Shown here: positions 5,886 through 5,894 of the stretch, in pieces | Layout: the number at the start of each line of letters is the position of its first letter | Numbering within the stretch: the first letter of the stretch is position 1 | Origin: an uncultured Lachnospiraceae bacterium | GTDB lineage: Bacteria > Bacillota > Clostridia > Lachnospirales > Lachnospiraceae | NCBI GenBank assembly: GCA_910589105.1 | Contig: CAJUST010000045.1 | Coordinates: 1-5,894 of the forward strand | DNA: 5,894 bases | Direction: 5' to 3' | Program-made: the position numbers and the translations under genes | The notes under the pieces: model-generated | Seen by the model: only the letters and a program-made list of their open reading frames with translations | What the model was told of the DNA's origin: nothing | The model's database searches: none

Positions 5886-5894
5886 ATTTTATCT

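Noticed and set aside
1..5894. CRISPR array, tRNA or rRNA genes
   Set aside because: No regularly spaced direct repeats and no cloverleaf or rRNA-like segments were seen on either strand.

Overview
The window looks like part of a mosaic mobile element from a low- to mid-GC gut Firmicute, most likely a Lachnospiraceae/Clostridiales relative. The basis is A/G-rich coding sequence, AAGGAGG-type ribosome binding sites, Lys/Glu-rich proteins, and protein families typical of integrative elements in that group. The taxonomic call is inference; no rRNA or tRNA gene is present.

Left edge (1 to about 200): two minus-strand gene ends from another element module. One is the first 17 codons of a gene whose N-terminus (MAVFRVERNKGYTVMSN) resembles the helix-turn-helix/replication-initiator-like proteins of Firmicutes integrative elements. 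Just upstream of it is the 3' part of an unrecognised gene. That second gene runs head-on into a plus-strand serine recombinase that has lost its N-terminus, so about 180-202 is a chimeric junction.

Centre (202 to 5126): three large serine recombinases in tandem on the plus strand. The first lacks the part that carries the nucleophilic serine and is probably a pseudogene. The second (570 aa) overlaps it by 17 nt and is complete. The third starts 145 nt after the second ends and is also complete. Two or three such proteins may work together in excision and integration, as CcrA and CcrB do in SCCmec, but here only genes 2 and 3 can be catalytic. Short palindromic repeat-like inserts interrupt the recombinases. 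Two of these, in genes 1 and 2, share a 23-nt block and add the same peptide (RKDxSMP) at unrelated positions.

Right part (5127 to 5894): a roughly 290-nt gap holding an uncharacterised open frame with pairing potential, then an AT-rich promoter region with a dyad. After it comes the start of a P-loop NTPase gene with an excellent ribosome binding site. That frame stops after 150 codons inside a long, near-perfect hairpin, so the protein is probably an N-terminal fragment cut by a palindromic insertion. The alternative is a short gene ending at its terminator. The NTPase may be cargo, possibly defence-related, but its family could not be named from the sequence.
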